Source: Mycolicibacterium sp. P1-5
GTDB lineage: Bacteria; Actinomycetota; Actinomycetes; Mycobacteriales; Mycobacteriaceae
Direction of reading: 5' to 3'
Assembly: GCF_008329565.1 (NCBI RefSeq)
Contig: NZ_NPKT01000005.1
Location: forward strand, 124,001 to 188,000
DNA: 64,000 bases
Positions 1 to 9,386 of the stretch are shown here, one piece after another. The translations under genes and the position numbers were made by a program. Below the pieces are notes generated by a model. It did not search any database, was not told the DNA's origin, and was given only the letters and a program-made list of their open reading frames with translations. How positions within the stretch are numbered: position 1 is the stretch's first letter; every line of letters starts with the position of its first letter.

Positions 1-983
1 CCGTGCCCGGCCTGATGCACGTGAAGCTCGGCCCCTATCACGTCCGCGACGTGAAGTTCGTCGCCGCGTTCGACGTCGATGCCAAGAAGGTTGGGTTCGA
101 TCTGTCCGAGGCCATCTTCGCCTCGGAGAACAACACCATCAAGATCGCTGACGTGCCGCCGACCGACGTCGTCGTGCAGCGCGGCCCCACGCTGGACGGC
201 ATCGGCAAGTACTACGCCGAGACGATCGAGATCTCCGACGAGCAGCCCGTCGACGTGGTCAAGATCCTCAAGGACAACAAGGTCGACGTGCTGGTGTCCT
301 ACCTTCCGGTGGGCTCGGACGAAGCCGACAAGTTCTACGCGCAGTGCGCCATCGATGCCAAGGTCGCGTTCGTCAACGCGCTGCCGGTGTTCATTGCCTC
401 GGATCCGGTCTGGGCCAAGAAGTTCGAGGACGCCGGTGTGCCGATCGTCGGCGACGACATCAAGAGCCAGGTCGGTGCGACCATCACCCACCGCGTGATG
501 GCCAAGCTGTTCGAGGACCGCGGCGTCGCCCTGGACCGCACGTACCAGCTGAACGTCGGCGGCAACATGGACTTCAAGAACATGCTCGAGCGCGAGCGCC
601 TGGAGTCCAAGAAGGTGTCCAAGACCCAGTCGGTGACGTCCAACCTCACCGGCTCGCTGGCTGGGAAGATCGAGGACAAGAACGTGCACATCGGCCCGTC
701 CGACCACGTCGCGTGGCTCGACGACCGCAAGTGGGCCTACGTCCGCCTCGAGGGCCGCGCCTTCGGCGACGTGCCGCTGAATCTGGAGTACAAGCTCGAG
801 GTGTGGGATTCGCCGAACTCGGCCGGCATCATCATCGACGCCGTGCGCGCCGCGAAGATCGCCAAGGACCGCGGCATCGGCGGCCCGATCATCCCGGCTT
901 CGGCCTACTTGATGAAGAGCCCGCCCAAGCAGCTGGCCGACGACATCGCCCGCACAGAGCTCGAGAAGTTCATCGAAGGCTGA
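1..983 (+). CDS. ino1: myo-inositol-1-phosphate synthase, 5' end outside window
   Basis: Converts glucose 6-phosphate to 1L-myo-inositol 1-phosphate with NAD, the first step towards phosphatidylinositol, mannosides and mycothiol. The reading frame is open from base 3 and runs to the TGA at 981-983. The visible 326 residues match the mycobacterial enzyme (family about 365 aa), including the [29 protein letters not shown] and NVGGNMDF segments. About 40 N-terminal residues, with the glycine-rich NAD loop, lie outside the window, so the GTG at base 3 is probably internal. A very strong hairpin follows the stop. The product is certain; the true start cannot be seen. Confidence 0.95.
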   Translation, partial: VPGLMHVKLGPYHVRDVKFVAAFDVDAKKVGFDLSEAIFASENNTIKIADVPPTDVVVQRGPTLDGIGKYYAETIEISDEQPVDVVKILKDNKVDVLVSYLPVGSDEADKFYAQCAIDAKVAFVNALPVFIASDPVWAKKFEDAGVPIVGDDIKSQVGATITHRVMAKLFEDRGVALDRTYQLNVGGNMDFKNMLERERLESKKVSKTQSVTSNLTGSLAGKIEDKNVHIGPSDHVAWLDDRKWAYVRLEGRAFGDVPLNLEYKLEVWDSPNSAGIIIDAVRAAKIAKDRGIGGPIIPASAYLMKSPPKQLADDIARTELEKFIEG

Positions 984-1000
984 CACGCGCCTGCGCATCC

Positions 1001-1052
1001 AGAGTGCGGTCAGATCCAGATGGGACGCCCCATCGCGATCTGACCGCACTCT
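1001..1052. terminator. strong hairpin after ino1
   Basis: A perfect 16-bp inverted repeat (arms 1001-1016 and 1037-1052) encloses a second perfect 6-bp stem (1019-1024 with 1029-1034) and a four-base loop. There is no T-run, as is common for mycobacterial terminators. It lies between the ino1 stop and the next ATG at 1061, so it most likely ends or attenuates ino1 transcription. Confidence 0.6.
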
Positions 1053-1060
1053 CGCGTTAG

Positions 1061-1990
1061 ATGAGTGGTGTGATCTCCGATGACGAGCTGATCCGCCTAG
1101 ACGACGAATTCGCGCTGCTGCCAGAGAACGCCGAACAGGCAGGGGTCAGTAGTGCGCTGCCGCCGGTCGCCAGGATCGACGCCGGCCCGATCAGCGCGCT
1201 GAAGTGGGGCGCCGAAGCGCCGCAGGTCGTCTTCCTGCACGGCGGGGGGCAGAACGCACACACCTGGGACACCGTCATCCTCGGTCTGGGTGTTCCGGCG
1301 ATCGCGATCGACCTGCCCGGCCATGGCCGCTCGGCCTGGCGCGAGGACGGTGACTACGGCCCCCGGCTGAACGCCGAAACGCTGCGGCCGGTGCTGAACG
1401 AGTGGGCGCCCACCCCCCGACTGGTGGTCGGGATGTCGCTGGGCGGGTTGACCGCACTGCGCATCGCGACCGTCGAGCCGGCGCTTGTTCCCGAGCTCGT
1501 GCTCGTCGACGTCACCCCGTCGGCGCCGGAGCGCCACGAACAAATGAGCCAGGCCCAGTTGGGCGCGGTCGCCCTGGTGCAGGGTGATCGCACCTTCGAA
1601 AGCTTCGCCGCCATGCTGGACGTCACCGTCGCGGCCTCGCCCACCAGGAGCCGAGAGTCGCTGCGCCGCGGCGTCTTTCACAACTCCAAACAGTTGGACG
1701 ACGGCACCTGGACGTGGCGCTACGACACGTTCCGCAAGGGTGCGGACTCCGGCGACGGCCTGCCGGAATCGTTCGCCGGACTATGGAACGACGTCCCGTC
1801 GATCACCATGCCGACCACGCTGGTGCGCGGCGCGAATTCGTTCTTCGTCAACGACGAGGACGCCGACGAATTCGCCCGCGCCGCACCGGGTTTCCAGCGT
1901 GTGATCAAGGTGCCCGACTCCGGTCACTCCGTACAGGGCGACCAGCCGCGGGCCCTCGTGGACATTTTGCGCAACGTGCTCGGCGACTGA
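1061..1990 (+). CDS. alpha/beta hydrolase (Rv0045c-like esterase)
   Basis: 309-residue alpha/beta-hydrolase. Oxyanion-hole HGGG lies at residues 60-63, the nucleophile elbow GMSLGG puts the catalytic Ser at 126, and DSGHS near the C-terminus supplies His289. The position next to ino1 and before an F420-type oxidoreductase matches Mtb Rv0046c-Rv0045c-Rv0044c. Rv0045c is known as an esterase of unclear physiological substrate, and the same is inferred here. There is no signal peptide, so it is probably cytosolic. The ATG at 1061 directly follows the hairpin. Confidence 0.85.
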   Translation: MSGVISDDELIRLDDEFALLPENAEQAGVSSALPPVARIDAGPISALKWGAEAPQVVFLHGGGQNAHTWDTVILGLGVPAIAIDLPGHGRSAWREDGDYGPRLNAETLRPVLNEWAPTPRLVVGMSLGGLTALRIATVEPALVPELVLVDVTPSAPERHEQMSQAQLGAVALVQGDRTFESFAAMLDVTVAASPTRSRESLRRGVFHNSKQLDDGTWTWRYDTFRKGADSGDGLPESFAGLWNDVPSITMPTTLVRGANSFFVNDEDADEFARAAPGFQRVIKVPDSGHSVQGDQPRALVDILRNVLGD

Positions 1991-2040
1991 GCTCTGCGCC
2001 CACCGGGCATCCCGACGTCGCACCGACGTACGGTGGACGC

Positions 2041-2826
2041 GTGACCTTTCCCATTCGCATCGGCGTGCAATTGCAGCCGCAGCATTCCACCGATTACGAC
2101 CAGATCCGCAATGCCGTGCGCCGCTGTGAAGACATCGGCGTCGACGTGGTCTTCAACTGGGACCACTTCTTCCCGCTCTATGGCGACCCAGAGGGTGCGC
2201 ACTTTGAGTGCTGGACCATGTTGGGAGCGTGGGCCGAGCAGACCTCACGCGTCGAGATCGGCGCGCTGGTCACCTGCAACTCGTACCGCAACCCGGAGCT
2301 GCTGGCCGACATGGCCCGCACGGTCGACCACATCTCAGGTGGCCGTTTGATTCTCGGCATCGGCTCGGGCTGGAAGCAGAAGGACTACGACGAGTACGGC
2401 TACGACTTCGGCACGGTCGGCAGCCGCCTCGACGATCTCGCGGGCGCGCTGCCGCGCATCAAATCGCGGCTGGCGAAGCTGAACCCGGCACCGACCCGGG
2501 AAATCCCGATCCTCATCGGCGGTCAGGGCGAGAAGAAGACGCTGCGCCTGGTCGCCGAGCACGGCGACATCTGGCACGGATTCACCAACGCCGAGACCTA
2601 CCCCGGCAAGGCCGAGGTGCTCGACCGGCACTGCTCCGACGTCGGCCGCGAGCCGGGGCAGATCGAACGGTCCTCGGGCGTGGAAGGCCGCGACGCCGAC
2701 ACCATCATCGCCAACGCCGAGGCGCTGGTCGGCTTGGGCGTGACGCTACTGACCGTCGGCACCGACGGGCCGGACTACGACCTCGGCCCCGCCGAAGCAC
2801 TGGTGCGCTGGCGCGACAGCCGCTAG
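2041..2826 (+). CDS. LLM-class F420-dependent oxidoreductase (Rv0044c-like)
   Basis: 261-residue luciferase-like monooxygenase-fold protein of the actinobacterial F420-dependent type. Family features are the start [20 protein letters not shown], the [25 protein letters not shown] segment near residues 92-111, and [17 protein letters not shown] chose GTG 2041 because homology begins there and the length matches the family; the frame is open further upstream, but that part overlaps the hydrolase gene. The substrate is unknown. Its stop overlaps the convergent P450 stop by three bases (CTAG at 2823-2826). Confidence 0.82.
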   Translation: MTFPIRIGVQLQPQHSTDYDQIRNAVRRCEDIGVDVVFNWDHFFPLYGDPEGAHFECWTMLGAWAEQTSRVEIGALVTCNSYRNPELLADMARTVDHISGGRLILGIGSGWKQKDYDEYGYDFGTVGSRLDDLAGALPRIKSRLAKLNPAPTREIPILIGGQGEKKTLRLVAEHGDIWHGFTNAETYPGKAEVLDRHCSDVGREPGQIERSSGVEGRDADTIIANAEALVGLGVTLLTVGTDGPDYDLGPAEALVRWRDSR

Positions 2827-3986
2827 CAGGGATCGAACTCGAGCGGCAGCGACTCCAATCCGAAGGTGCCGGCGGGCCACAGCGTGGTGGCCTCGCCGGC
2901 CAACCGATAATCCGGGATGCGAGCGTGGAATTCCTCGATGGTGAGCCGCAGTTCACGACGGGCCAGGTGCGAGCCGAGGCACCGGTGGATGCCGCCGCCG
3001 AACGCCAGGTGCGTCGGTTTCGCCGTCAAATCCATTTCATGCCCGCCGGCGCCTTCCCGGTTCGCAGTGAAGAGCATCAGCATGACGTGCGAGTTGGCCG
3101 GGATCGTCACACCTTCGACCTCGACGTCGGCGGTCGTCACGCGCGGCACCCCGGGCACCGGGCCGTCGAGACGCAGCACCTCTTCGATGAACGGCGGGAT
3201 CATCGACGGATCGTCGATCAGCCTGCGCCGTAGCACCGGGTCATTGGCCAGGTTGAGCAACGCGAACCCGATCGCGCCGGTCACCGTGTCCAGCCCGGCC
3301 AGGATGATCAGGAAGCACAACCCCAAGATTTCGGCGTCAGTCCAGGCCTCGTCGCCGTCGAGCGCAAGAATATTGCTCAGCATGTCGTCGCCCGGGTGAC
3401 TCTTCTTGACCTCGAGCTGCTCGGCCAGGAAGCCGAAAAGCGCAATGCTGCAATCGATTACCGACTGCGACTGCTCGCTGCCCAGCGACGCGATGTCGGC
3501 GCCCTTGATGATCCCGCTCACCCAGCCCAGGAATTTGGGCAGGTGTTCCAGCGGCAGCCCGAACAACGTCAGTATCGCCTGCGTGGGGAACTTGTAGGAC
3601 AGGTCTGCCACGACGTCGCATCGGCCGAGCGGGGCGAAGGCATCGATGTGACCGCGCAATTGCGCACGCAGATCTGCGTCCATGGCCGCCATCCGCTTCG
3701 GCCCGAACATCGGGTCCAGCACCCGCCGGTAATTGGCGTGCTTCGGCGGATCGATCGCGATCGGGATCATCTGGATGGCGTTGGCGACGCCGTCGAACGC
3801 TCTCGACGACGAGAACAGGTCGGGGTGCTTCTGGGCGAAGCGCACGCCCTCATAACTGGTGATCAACCACATCGTGCCGACCTGATAGACCGGGCCCGGC
3901 TTCCGTAGATAATCCACCGCGGCGGCGCGCCCGACCGGCACCGGGGTATCGGCGTAATAGCTGTCGGGCATCTCCGTCGTCGTCAT
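2823..3986 (-). CDS. cytochrome P450
   Basis: 387-residue soluble P450. The heme loop [10 protein letters not shown] puts the cysteine ligand at residue 336; the I-helix has AGLDTVTG in place of the usual AGxDTT, and the ExxR motif is EEVLR. No ferredoxin or reductase gene is adjacent, so electron partners must be encoded elsewhere. The gene ends tail to tail with the F420-type oxidoreductase and diverges from the ABC importer. An inverted repeat covers its likely promoter. The P450 family number and the substrate cannot be assigned from sequence alone. Confidence 0.93.
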   Translation of the reverse strand: MTTTEMPDSYYADTPVPVGRAAAVDYLRKPGPVYQVGTMWLITSYEGVRFAQKHPDLFSSSRAFDGVANAIQMIPIAIDPPKHANYRRVLDPMFGPKRMAAMDADLRAQLRGHIDAFAPLGRCDVVADLSYKFPTQAILTLFGLPLEHLPKFLGWVSGIIKGADIASLGSEQSQSVIDCSIALFGFLAEQLEVKKSHPGDDMLSNILALDGDEAWTDAEILGLCFLIILAGLDTVTGAIGFALLNLANDPVLRRRLIDDPSMIPPFIEEVLRLDGPVPGVPRVTTADVEVEGVTIPANSHVMLMLFTANREGAGGHEMDLTAKPTHLAFGGGIHRCLGSHLARRELRLTIEEFHARIPDYRLAGEATTLWPAGTFGLESLPLEFDPC

Positions 3987-3996
3987 GGTCGAAGCG

Positions 3997-4019
3997 TAAC
4001 GAGACTCACAGTATCGTTA
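3997..4019. promoter_or_regulatory. inverted repeat over the P450 promoter
   Basis: Perfect arms TAACGA (3997-4002) and TCGTTA (4014-4019) are separated by 11 bases. On the minus strand the hexamer TACTGT (4013 to 4008) fits a mycobacterial -10 (TANNNT) and lies inside the repeat, so a bound repressor would block P450 transcription. The regulator is not identifiable; no regulator gene adjoins it. Confidence 0.4.
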
Positions 4020-4126
4020 GCCTGGATTCGGCGAGATACAAAACTTCACCGGCGCGGCGTGCCGGCTGACTTGGACTCGGTCTGATCGCAAGGCGTGCCG
4101 GGTTTGCCCTGGGCAGTACCTTGCTA

Positions 4127-5899
4127 ATGATGGCTTCTCACATACGTCTGGCGGCAATGCTGTCGGTCCTGCTGATGGTCGCCGGATTGGTGGCTGCCGC
4201 GCCCGCAGGCGCGGACCAGTGCGCTCCGCCGGGCAAGGAGTCGGCCAGTGCGCTGCCGACGAATCTCGCCGCCGCAGCCAAAGGACCGGCCGAGGACAAA
4301 TACACCACCCCCACAGTCGAACCGCTCACCTCGATCAACCGGAACGCGCTCGGGTTGGTCACCCCGGGCACCCTGACCGTGGGCACGCTGTCGGACGCGC
4401 CGCCGAGCATCTGCATCGACTCGAAGGGACAGTTCACCGGGTTCGACAACGAGCTGCTTCGCGCGATCGCCGACAAGCTCGGCTTGAAGATCTCGTTCGT
4501 GGGCACCGAGTTCTCCGGTCTCCTCGCCCAAGTGGCCGCCCGGCGATTCGACGTCGGATCGTCGTCGATCACCACTACCGATGCGCGCCGGCGCACCGTC
4601 GGCTTCACCAACGGCTACGACTTCGGCTACTTCTCGCTGGTGGTGCCGTCGGGCTCACCGATCACCGGCTTCGAAAAACTGGCACCTGGTCAGCGCATCG
4701 GCGTGGTGCAGGGCACCGTGCAGGAGGCGTACCTGGTCGACACACTGCACCTGCAGCCAGTGAAGTTCCCCGACTACAACACTGTCTACGCCAGCCTCAA
4801 GACCCGCCAGATCGACGCATGGGTGGCACCGTCGCAGCAGGCGGTCGGCACGGTCAAACCCGGCGACCCGGCGCAAATCGTCGAAAACACGTTCAGCTTG
4901 GACAATTTCGTCGCCTACGCGGTGGCGAATGAGAACAAGCCGTTGATCGATGCGTTGAACGCCGGGCTCGATGCCGTCATCGCCGACGGCACCTGGTCGC
5001 GGCTGTACTCCGACTGGGTTCCCAGAGCATTACCGCCGGGCTGGAAGCCGGGTTCTAAGGCGGCGCCCGTACCGCAGCTGCCGGACTTCGCCGCTATCGC
5101 TGCCGCTCACGAGAAACCGGCAGGCACGGCGGCGGCACCGAAGTCGGTGCTGACGCAGCTGCGCGAATCGTTCGTGGACTGGAACCTCTACAAGCAGGCG
5201 ATCCCAGACCTGCTCACCACCGGGCTGCCCAACACACTGATCCTGACAATCAGCGCCAGTGTGATCGGACTGCTGCTCGGTATGGTGCTGGCCGTCGCCG
5301 GCATCTCCCGCTCGCGGTGGCTGCGCTGGCCGGCGCGGGTCTACACCGACATCTTCCGCGGGTTGCCGGAGGTGGTGATCATCTTGCTGATCGGCCTGGG
5401 TATCGGGCCGGTCGTCGGCAGTCTGACCGGCAACAACCCGTACCCGCTCGGCATCGCCGCGCTCGGATTGATGGCGGCGGCCTATATCGGCGAGATCTTC
5501 CGCTCCGGCATTCAGAGCGTGGACGCCGGGCAGCTGGAGGCCTCCCGTGCGCTCGGGTTCAGTTATGCCTCATCGATGCGGTTGGTGATCGTCCCGCAGG
5601 GTGTTCGACGCGTGCTGCCCGCGTTGGTGAACCAATTCATCTCGCTGCTGAAGGCCTCGTCGCTGGTGTACTTCCTCGGCCTGATCGCCAGTCAGCGTGA
5701 GCTGTTCCAGGTGGGCCGTGATCTCAACGCCCAGTCCGGCAATCTGTCGCCGTTGGTGGCGGCCGGTCTGTTCTACCTGTTGCTGACGATTCCGCTGACG
5801 CACCTGGTGAACTACATCGACGCCCGGCTCCGGCACGGCCGAACCCAACCCGACGAGGACCCCCTGGCGCCGCCCACCACGACCCAGGAGATGGTGTGA
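4127..5899 (+). CDS. fused amino-acid ABC importer: substrate-binding domain plus permease
   Basis: About 590 residues. There is an N-terminal signal sequence (hydrophobic core LSVLLMVAGLVAA, then AGA-DQ), followed by a glutamine-binding-type periplasmic domain (roughly residues 80-300) with GTLTVGTLSDAPPSIC and FTGFDNELLRAIADKLG. The permease half has about five membrane segments and the ATPase-contact EAA loop (EASRALGFSYASSMRLVIVP). Binding protein and permease are fused, as in GlnP-type importers. ATG 4127 (or 4130) is preferred over an upstream TTG at 4121; TACCTT at 4117-4122 resembles a -10 that would give an almost leaderless message. The ATPase gene overlaps its end. The substrate is probably a polar amino acid such as glutamine. 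Confidence 0.88.
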   Translation: MMASHIRLAAMLSVLLMVAGLVAAAPAGADQCAPPGKESASALPTNLAAAAKGPAEDKYTTPTVEPLTSINRNALGLVTPGTLTVGTLSDAPPSICIDSKGQFTGFDNELLRAIADKLGLKISFVGTEFSGLLAQVAARRFDVGSSSITTTDARRRTVGFTNGYDFGYFSLVVPSGSPITGFEKLAPGQRIGVVQGTVQEAYLVDTLHLQPVKFPDYNTVYASLKTRQIDAWVAPSQQAVGTVKPGDPAQIVENTFSLDNFVAYAVANENKPLIDALNAGLDAVIADGTWSRLYSDWVPRALPPGWKPGSKAAPVPQLPDFAAIAAAHEKPAGTAAAPKSVLTQLRESFVDWNLYKQAIPDLLTTGLPNTLILTISASVIGLLLGMVLAVAGISRSRWLRWPARVYTDIFRGLPEVVIILLIGLGIGPVVGSLTGNNPYPLGIAALGLMAAAYIGEIFRSGIQSVDAGQLEASRALGFSYASSMRLVIVPQGVRRVLPALVNQFISLLKASSLVYFLGLIASQRELFQVGRDLNAQSGNLSPLVAAGLFYLLLTIPLTHLVNYIDARLRHGRTQPDEDPLAPPTTTQEMV

Positions 5900-6639
5900 T
5901 GGGGTCACTTCCCGAGCCGGTTTCGTTGGCCGCCAAGGATCTTCACCTGGCATTCGGTACCAACAAAGTGTTGCGCGGGGTGGATCTCGACGTTCCCGCA
6001 GGCACCACGACCGCAGTGATCGGGCCGTCAGGATCGGGTAAGTCCACACTGCTGCGCACGCTGAACCGGCTCTACGAACCCGACCGCGGGGACATCCTGC
6101 TCGACGGTAAGTCGGTGCTGGGTGACGATCCCGACGCACTGCGCCAGCGCATCGGCATGGTGTTCCAGCAGTTCAATCTCTTCCCGCATCGCAGTGTGCT
6201 GGATAACGTCGCACTGGCACCGCGCAAGCTCAAGCGGCTCTCGGCCGACGAGTCCCGCGAGTTGGCGCTCGCGCAACTGGACCGGGTCGGCCTCAAGCAC
6301 AAGGCCGAGGTGCGACCGGCCACCCTGTCCGGCGGCCAGCAGCAACGAGTCGCGATCGCGCGGGCACTGGCGATGGCCCCGCAGTTGATGTTCTTCGATG
6401 AGGCCACCTCGGCGCTGGACCCCGAGCTGGTCAAGGGAATTCTGGCGTTGATCGCCGAGCTCGGTTCGGACGGGATGACGATGGTGGTCGTCACCCACGA
6501 GATGGGATTCGCCCAGTCGACCGCGGATTCGGTGGTGTTCATGGACTACGGCCAGGTGATCGAATCCGGACCGCCGGACAAGGTCTTCGCCGCCGCCGAG
6601 ACCGAGCGTCTGCAGCGTTTTCTGTCGCAAGTTCTCTGA
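5899..6639 (+). CDS. amino-acid ABC transporter ATP-binding protein
   Basis: About 246-residue GlnQ-type ATPase. Walker A is GPSGSGKST, the Q-loop is VFQQFNLFPH, the signature is LSGGQQQRVAIARAL, Walker B is LMFFDEATSALDPE and the H-loop is VVTHEMGF. The ATG at 5899 overlaps the permease stop (TGATG); a GTG three bases earlier is also possible. It is translationally coupled to the fused binding-protein/permease, forming a complete importer on the inner face of the membrane. Confidence 0.93.
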   Translation: MGSLPEPVSLAAKDLHLAFGTNKVLRGVDLDVPAGTTTAVIGPSGSGKSTLLRTLNRLYEPDRGDILLDGKSVLGDDPDALRQRIGMVFQQFNLFPHRSVLDNVALAPRKLKRLSADESRELALAQLDRVGLKHKAEVRPATLSGGQQQRVAIARALAMAPQLMFFDEATSALDPELVKGILALIAELGSDGMTMVVVTHEMGFAQSTADSVVFMDYGQVIESGPPDKVFAAAETERLQRFLSQVL

Positions 6640-6688
6640 GTCCGGCGCGGAAAACTGCGTATCGCGCGGTTGACAACCGGCGACAGGT

Positions 6689-6694
6689 TAGACT
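6689..6694 (+). promoter_or_regulatory. -10 element for a probably leaderless marR transcript
   Basis: TAGACT fits the mycobacterial -10 and ends eight bases before the ATG at 6703, so transcription would start at or next to the start codon. There is no Shine-Dalgarno sequence. A TTGACA at 6670-6675 is only 13 bases upstream, too close for a standard -35. Confidence 0.4.
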
Positions 6695-6702
6695 AGCGAA
6701 CT

Positions 6703-7161
6703 ATGATTGAGGCCGAGCCGCAGGTCACTGACCTGTCCGGGGACCTGCAACGGGTCCTGTCGAAGCTCTTTTCGGTCTTGCGCCGCGCCGACACCAAATC
6801 CAGTACCGCCGGAGCCGACCTCACCCTCGCACAGCTCTCCATCCTGCTGACCCTTCTGGATCAGGGTCCGATCCGGATGACCGAGCTGGCCGCCCGCGAA
6901 CGGGTGCGCACCCCGACCACCACGGTGGCGATCCGCCGTCTGGAGAAGCTCGGACTGGTCAAGCGGTCGCGTGACGCATCGGATCTGCGGGCCGTTCTGG
7001 TCGAGGTCACCCCGCAGGGTCTCGTGCAACACCGGGAGGCGCTGGCCGTGCGGCGCGCGAACCTGGCCGCCCTCCTGTCGAAGCTGACCGACGAAGAGCG
7101 GGAGACCCTGGCCAGTGCACTGCACCCGTTGGAGCGGTTGGCCGAGCAGGCCGAGCACTGA
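6703..7161 (+). CDS. MarR-family transcriptional regulator
   Basis: 152 residues with the MarR winged-helix core: LTLAQLSILLTLLDQGPIRM, then AARERVRTPTTTVAIRRLEKLGLVKRS around residues 64-90, and the wing with SDLRAVLVEVTPQG. It follows the importer ATPase by 63 bases with its own -10. It is convergent with the glucosylglycerate hydrolase gene, with a dispersed-repeat copy between the stops. The ligand and targets are unknown; control of the importer is possible but not shown. Confidence 0.88.
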   Translation: MIEAEPQVTDLSGDLQRVLSKLFSVLRRADTKSSTAGADLTLAQLSILLTLLDQGPIRMTELAARERVRTPTTTVAIRRLEKLGLVKRSRDASDLRAVLVEVTPQGLVQHREALAVRRANLAALLSKLTDEERETLASALHPLERLAEQAEH

Positions 7162-7170
7162 GCTTGCTCC

Positions 7171-7200
7171 GGCGGGCAGGAGCGAAGCGACCCGGGGATT
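7171..7200. repeat. dispersed repeat copy at the marR/ggh junction
   Basis: Contains GGAGCGAAGCGACCCGGGGA preceded by GGCGGGCA. It fills the gap between the marR stop and the ggh stop and runs into the ggh stop codon on the minus strand. It is the same core found inside murJ and, with changes, near the SDR start, in pcnA, after sigM and between pbpA and pknA. Confidence 0.8.
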
Positions 7201-8539
7201 ATCCCAGCCAATCGAGGACCGCGGCAGCGGTCCAGGACTGTTGCATGCTGCCCAGCGGCTCACCGGTGAACGGTTCGTAGTACTCGGCGAAGGCGCCGTC
7301 GCTGACCTGGCGAAGGCCTTCCTGGCGCAGCAGCAGCGAGCGCTCCGACCATCCTCGGCGGGCGAAGGCCCACGAGAACAGCCACGTCATCACCGGCCAG
7401 ACCGGGCCGCGCCAGTACTCCCTGGGCCGGAAATCCTTGGAAACCGGTGACGTCGAGGGGATCACCGCGTACCTCAGATCCGGGTGCCCGCAGAACCGAG
7501 GACCTTCCAGGATTCGTAGTAGCGCGCGCTCGCGATCATGCGGCAGGCCACCGCACAGCAGCGGCGCGAATTGCGCAGCGGTCTCGGTTGCGATCCATTT
7601 GTCCGCCCGGACATCGAAATCACGTGCGGCGCCGGTCCTTTCGTCGGTCGTCGCGACAACGCCCTGTCTGAACCGCTGGGCCCAAGAGTAGAGGTCACGG
7701 ACGTCGGCGTTGGGCCGCTTGTAATCCTCGCCGATATTGGCCAGCACATCGCAAGCCACTGCAAAGATCGCCGAGACGAAGACGTCTTCGACCGCGAAGC
7801 TCATCACCTTCGGCAGCAGATCGTCGTCGTAGCGAACCGATTTCATCTCCTCGAGCAGCCACAGATAGCGGTCGTACTCGGTGTCGGACGGCCGTTGACT
7901 GGCATCGGTGACGATGTGGTTGTCCTCGCGCTGATACTCCGGAATGCTGCCGGGAATCACGTTGGCGTAGGCCGAATCCCAGCGCGGCGAGTTGTCCATG
8001 CCGGACTCCCAGCCGTGGTACAGCGTGACGCGGCCGTGGCCGTTCTGATCGCGGGCCTCGGCCAGCCAGCGATGCCAGCGGACCAGATCCGGCCAGCGAC
8101 GGTCCAGGAACGCTTCGGCGACGGCGCGGGTGGAGCGCCCCCTGGTGCGAGCGCGATCCAAAATGCGTTGCACGGCAATGGCATGCACCGGCGGCTGGGT
8201 GATCCCCGAGGTGTGCCGGGTGCGCGGGGCGTTGGCCGCCAGCGCTGAGGTGGCCCAGCGCGCCGGACCGGGGAAGTATCCGTCGACCCCGTTGGCGAAC
8301 ACGATGTGCGGGATCATCCCGTTCGTCCATTGCGCCGACAGCAAGGTGTCAAGTTCGACCACCGCGCGCTCGACGCTCAGCGGCGCCAGACCGACGGCGA
8401 CGAACGCTGCGTCCCAGCTCCACATGTGCGGATAGAGCAGCGGCGCCGCGGAGGTCATCACGCCAAGGTCGTTACCGCGCAGAAGGTAGGCCGCGCGGGC
8501 CGCCAACTGCGTCGGGCCGAAGCTCGCGTCGTATGCCAC
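7199..8539 (-). CDS. ggh: glucosylglycerate hydrolase (GH63-type)
   Basis: 446 residues, the length I recall for the characterised M. hassiacum enzyme. It hydrolyses glucosylglycerate (and related mannosylglycerate) to the sugar and glycerate. Residues Asp43 (in SWDAAF), Asp182 (in ESGMDNSPRWD) and Glu419 (in FAEYYEPFTG) fall at the numbers reported as important in that enzyme. Glucosylglycerate accumulates in mycobacteria during nitrogen limitation, and this enzyme mobilises it on recovery. The gene is convergent with marR, next to an amino-acid importer. There is no signal peptide, so it is cytosolic. Confidence 0.92.
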   Translation of the reverse strand: MAYDASFGPTQLAARAAYLLRGNDLGVMTSAAPLLYPHMWSWDAAFVAVGLAPLSVERAVVELDTLLSAQWTNGMIPHIVFANGVDGYFPGPARWATSALAANAPRTRHTSGITQPPVHAIAVQRILDRARTRGRSTRAVAEAFLDRRWPDLVRWHRWLAEARDQNGHGRVTLYHGWESGMDNSPRWDSAYANVIPGSIPEYQREDNHIVTDASQRPSDTEYDRYLWLLEEMKSVRYDDDLLPKVMSFAVEDVFVSAIFAVACDVLANIGEDYKRPNADVRDLYSWAQRFRQGVVATTDERTGAARDFDVRADKWIATETAAQFAPLLCGGLPHDRERALLRILEGPRFCGHPDLRYAVIPSTSPVSKDFRPREYWRGPVWPVMTWLFSWAFARRGWSERSLLLRQEGLRQVSDGAFAEYYEPFTGEPLGSMQQSWTAAAVLDWLG

Positions 8540-8604
8540 GCGTTCATTCTGCGGCGCGGGAGTGCGAAACGCAGGTCGGTAGGGTTGCGAGTGTGTCAGA
8601 CAGA

Positions 8605-8632
8605 GGGCAGAAGCGGAGCGACCCGGGAATGA
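8605..8632. repeat. dispersed repeat copy overlapping the SDR start
   Basis: A diverged copy reading GGGCAGAAGCGGAGCGACCCGG then GAATGA. It lies immediately upstream of and through the ATG of the SDR gene, occupying the position where a ribosome-binding site would be. Written in parts it differs from the core by A-to-G changes at two positions. Confidence 0.65.
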
Positions 8633-9294
8633 AAACAGCCTTGATCACCGGTGCCGGCGGCGGAATCGGATCCGCCATCGCCGACGCGCTGGCGCCCACC
8701 CACACTCTGCTGCTGGCGGGGCGACCGTCCGACCGGCTCGATGCCGTCGCTGCCCGCCTCGGCGCGACGACCTGGCCGCTGGACCTCACCGATCCCGACG
8801 GGATCGAGGCCGCCGCTGAGCCGCTCGCCGAACTCGATGTGCTGGTCCACAACGCCGGCGTCGCATACCCGGGGCGATTCGATGACTCGACGCCCGAGCA
8901 GTGGCGGGCGTGCTTTGAGGTCAACGTGACCGGCGCGGTCGCCCTCACCCAGGCGCTGCTTCCGGCGCTGCGGGCCGCGCGAGGGCACGTCGTCTTCATC
9001 AACTCCGGCGCCGGATTGAACGCATCACCCGGGCTGGCCGCCTATTCGGCGAGCAAGTTCGCCCAGCGCGCATTCGCCGATTCGCTTCGTGCAGACGTAC
9101 CGGAGTTGCGGGTCACCAGCGTGCATCCCGGCCGGGTCGCGACGGAGATGCAGGAAGACCTGGTCGCCTACGAGGGCGGCCAATACGACCCGGCGAAGTT
9201 CCTCAAGCCCGAGACCGTCGCGCGGATCGTCGCCGACGTGATCGCCAGCCCAGCCGATGCGCACACCCATCAGGTGGTCGTCCGCCCCCGGTGA
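8629..9294 (+). CDS. short-chain dehydrogenase/reductase
   Basis: 221-residue classical SDR. The cofactor loop TGAGGGIG starts at residue 7, NAG is at about 75, and the catalytic Ser (INSGAG) and YSASK follow, with a later HPGRVATEM segment. An Arg after the second strand (AGRPSDR) suggests NADP(H) preference; this is inference. ATG 8629 fits the family start, and the sequence upstream is repeat-derived. The substrate is unknown. It diverges from ggh. Confidence 0.88.
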   Translation: MKTALITGAGGGIGSAIADALAPTHTLLLAGRPSDRLDAVAARLGATTWPLDLTDPDGIEAAAEPLAELDVLVHNAGVAYPGRFDDSTPEQWRACFEVNVTGAVALTQALLPALRAARGHVVFINSGAGLNASPGLAAYSASKFAQRAFADSLRADVPELRVTSVHPGRVATEMQEDLVAYEGGQYDPAKFLKPETVARIVADVIASPADAHTHQVVVRPR

Positions 9295-9386
9295 CCGAAA
9301 GTCCGACATTGAGGATCCGTTGAGGTCCGCGCGCGATTCTATTGCTCAACCCGCCTCGTCCGATGGCACCGAGCACTAGGAATCAC

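Noticed and set aside
6670..6694. TTGACA and TAGACT as a standard -35/-10 pair for marR
   Set aside because: Spacing is only 13 bases; the -10 alone with a leaderless start fits better.
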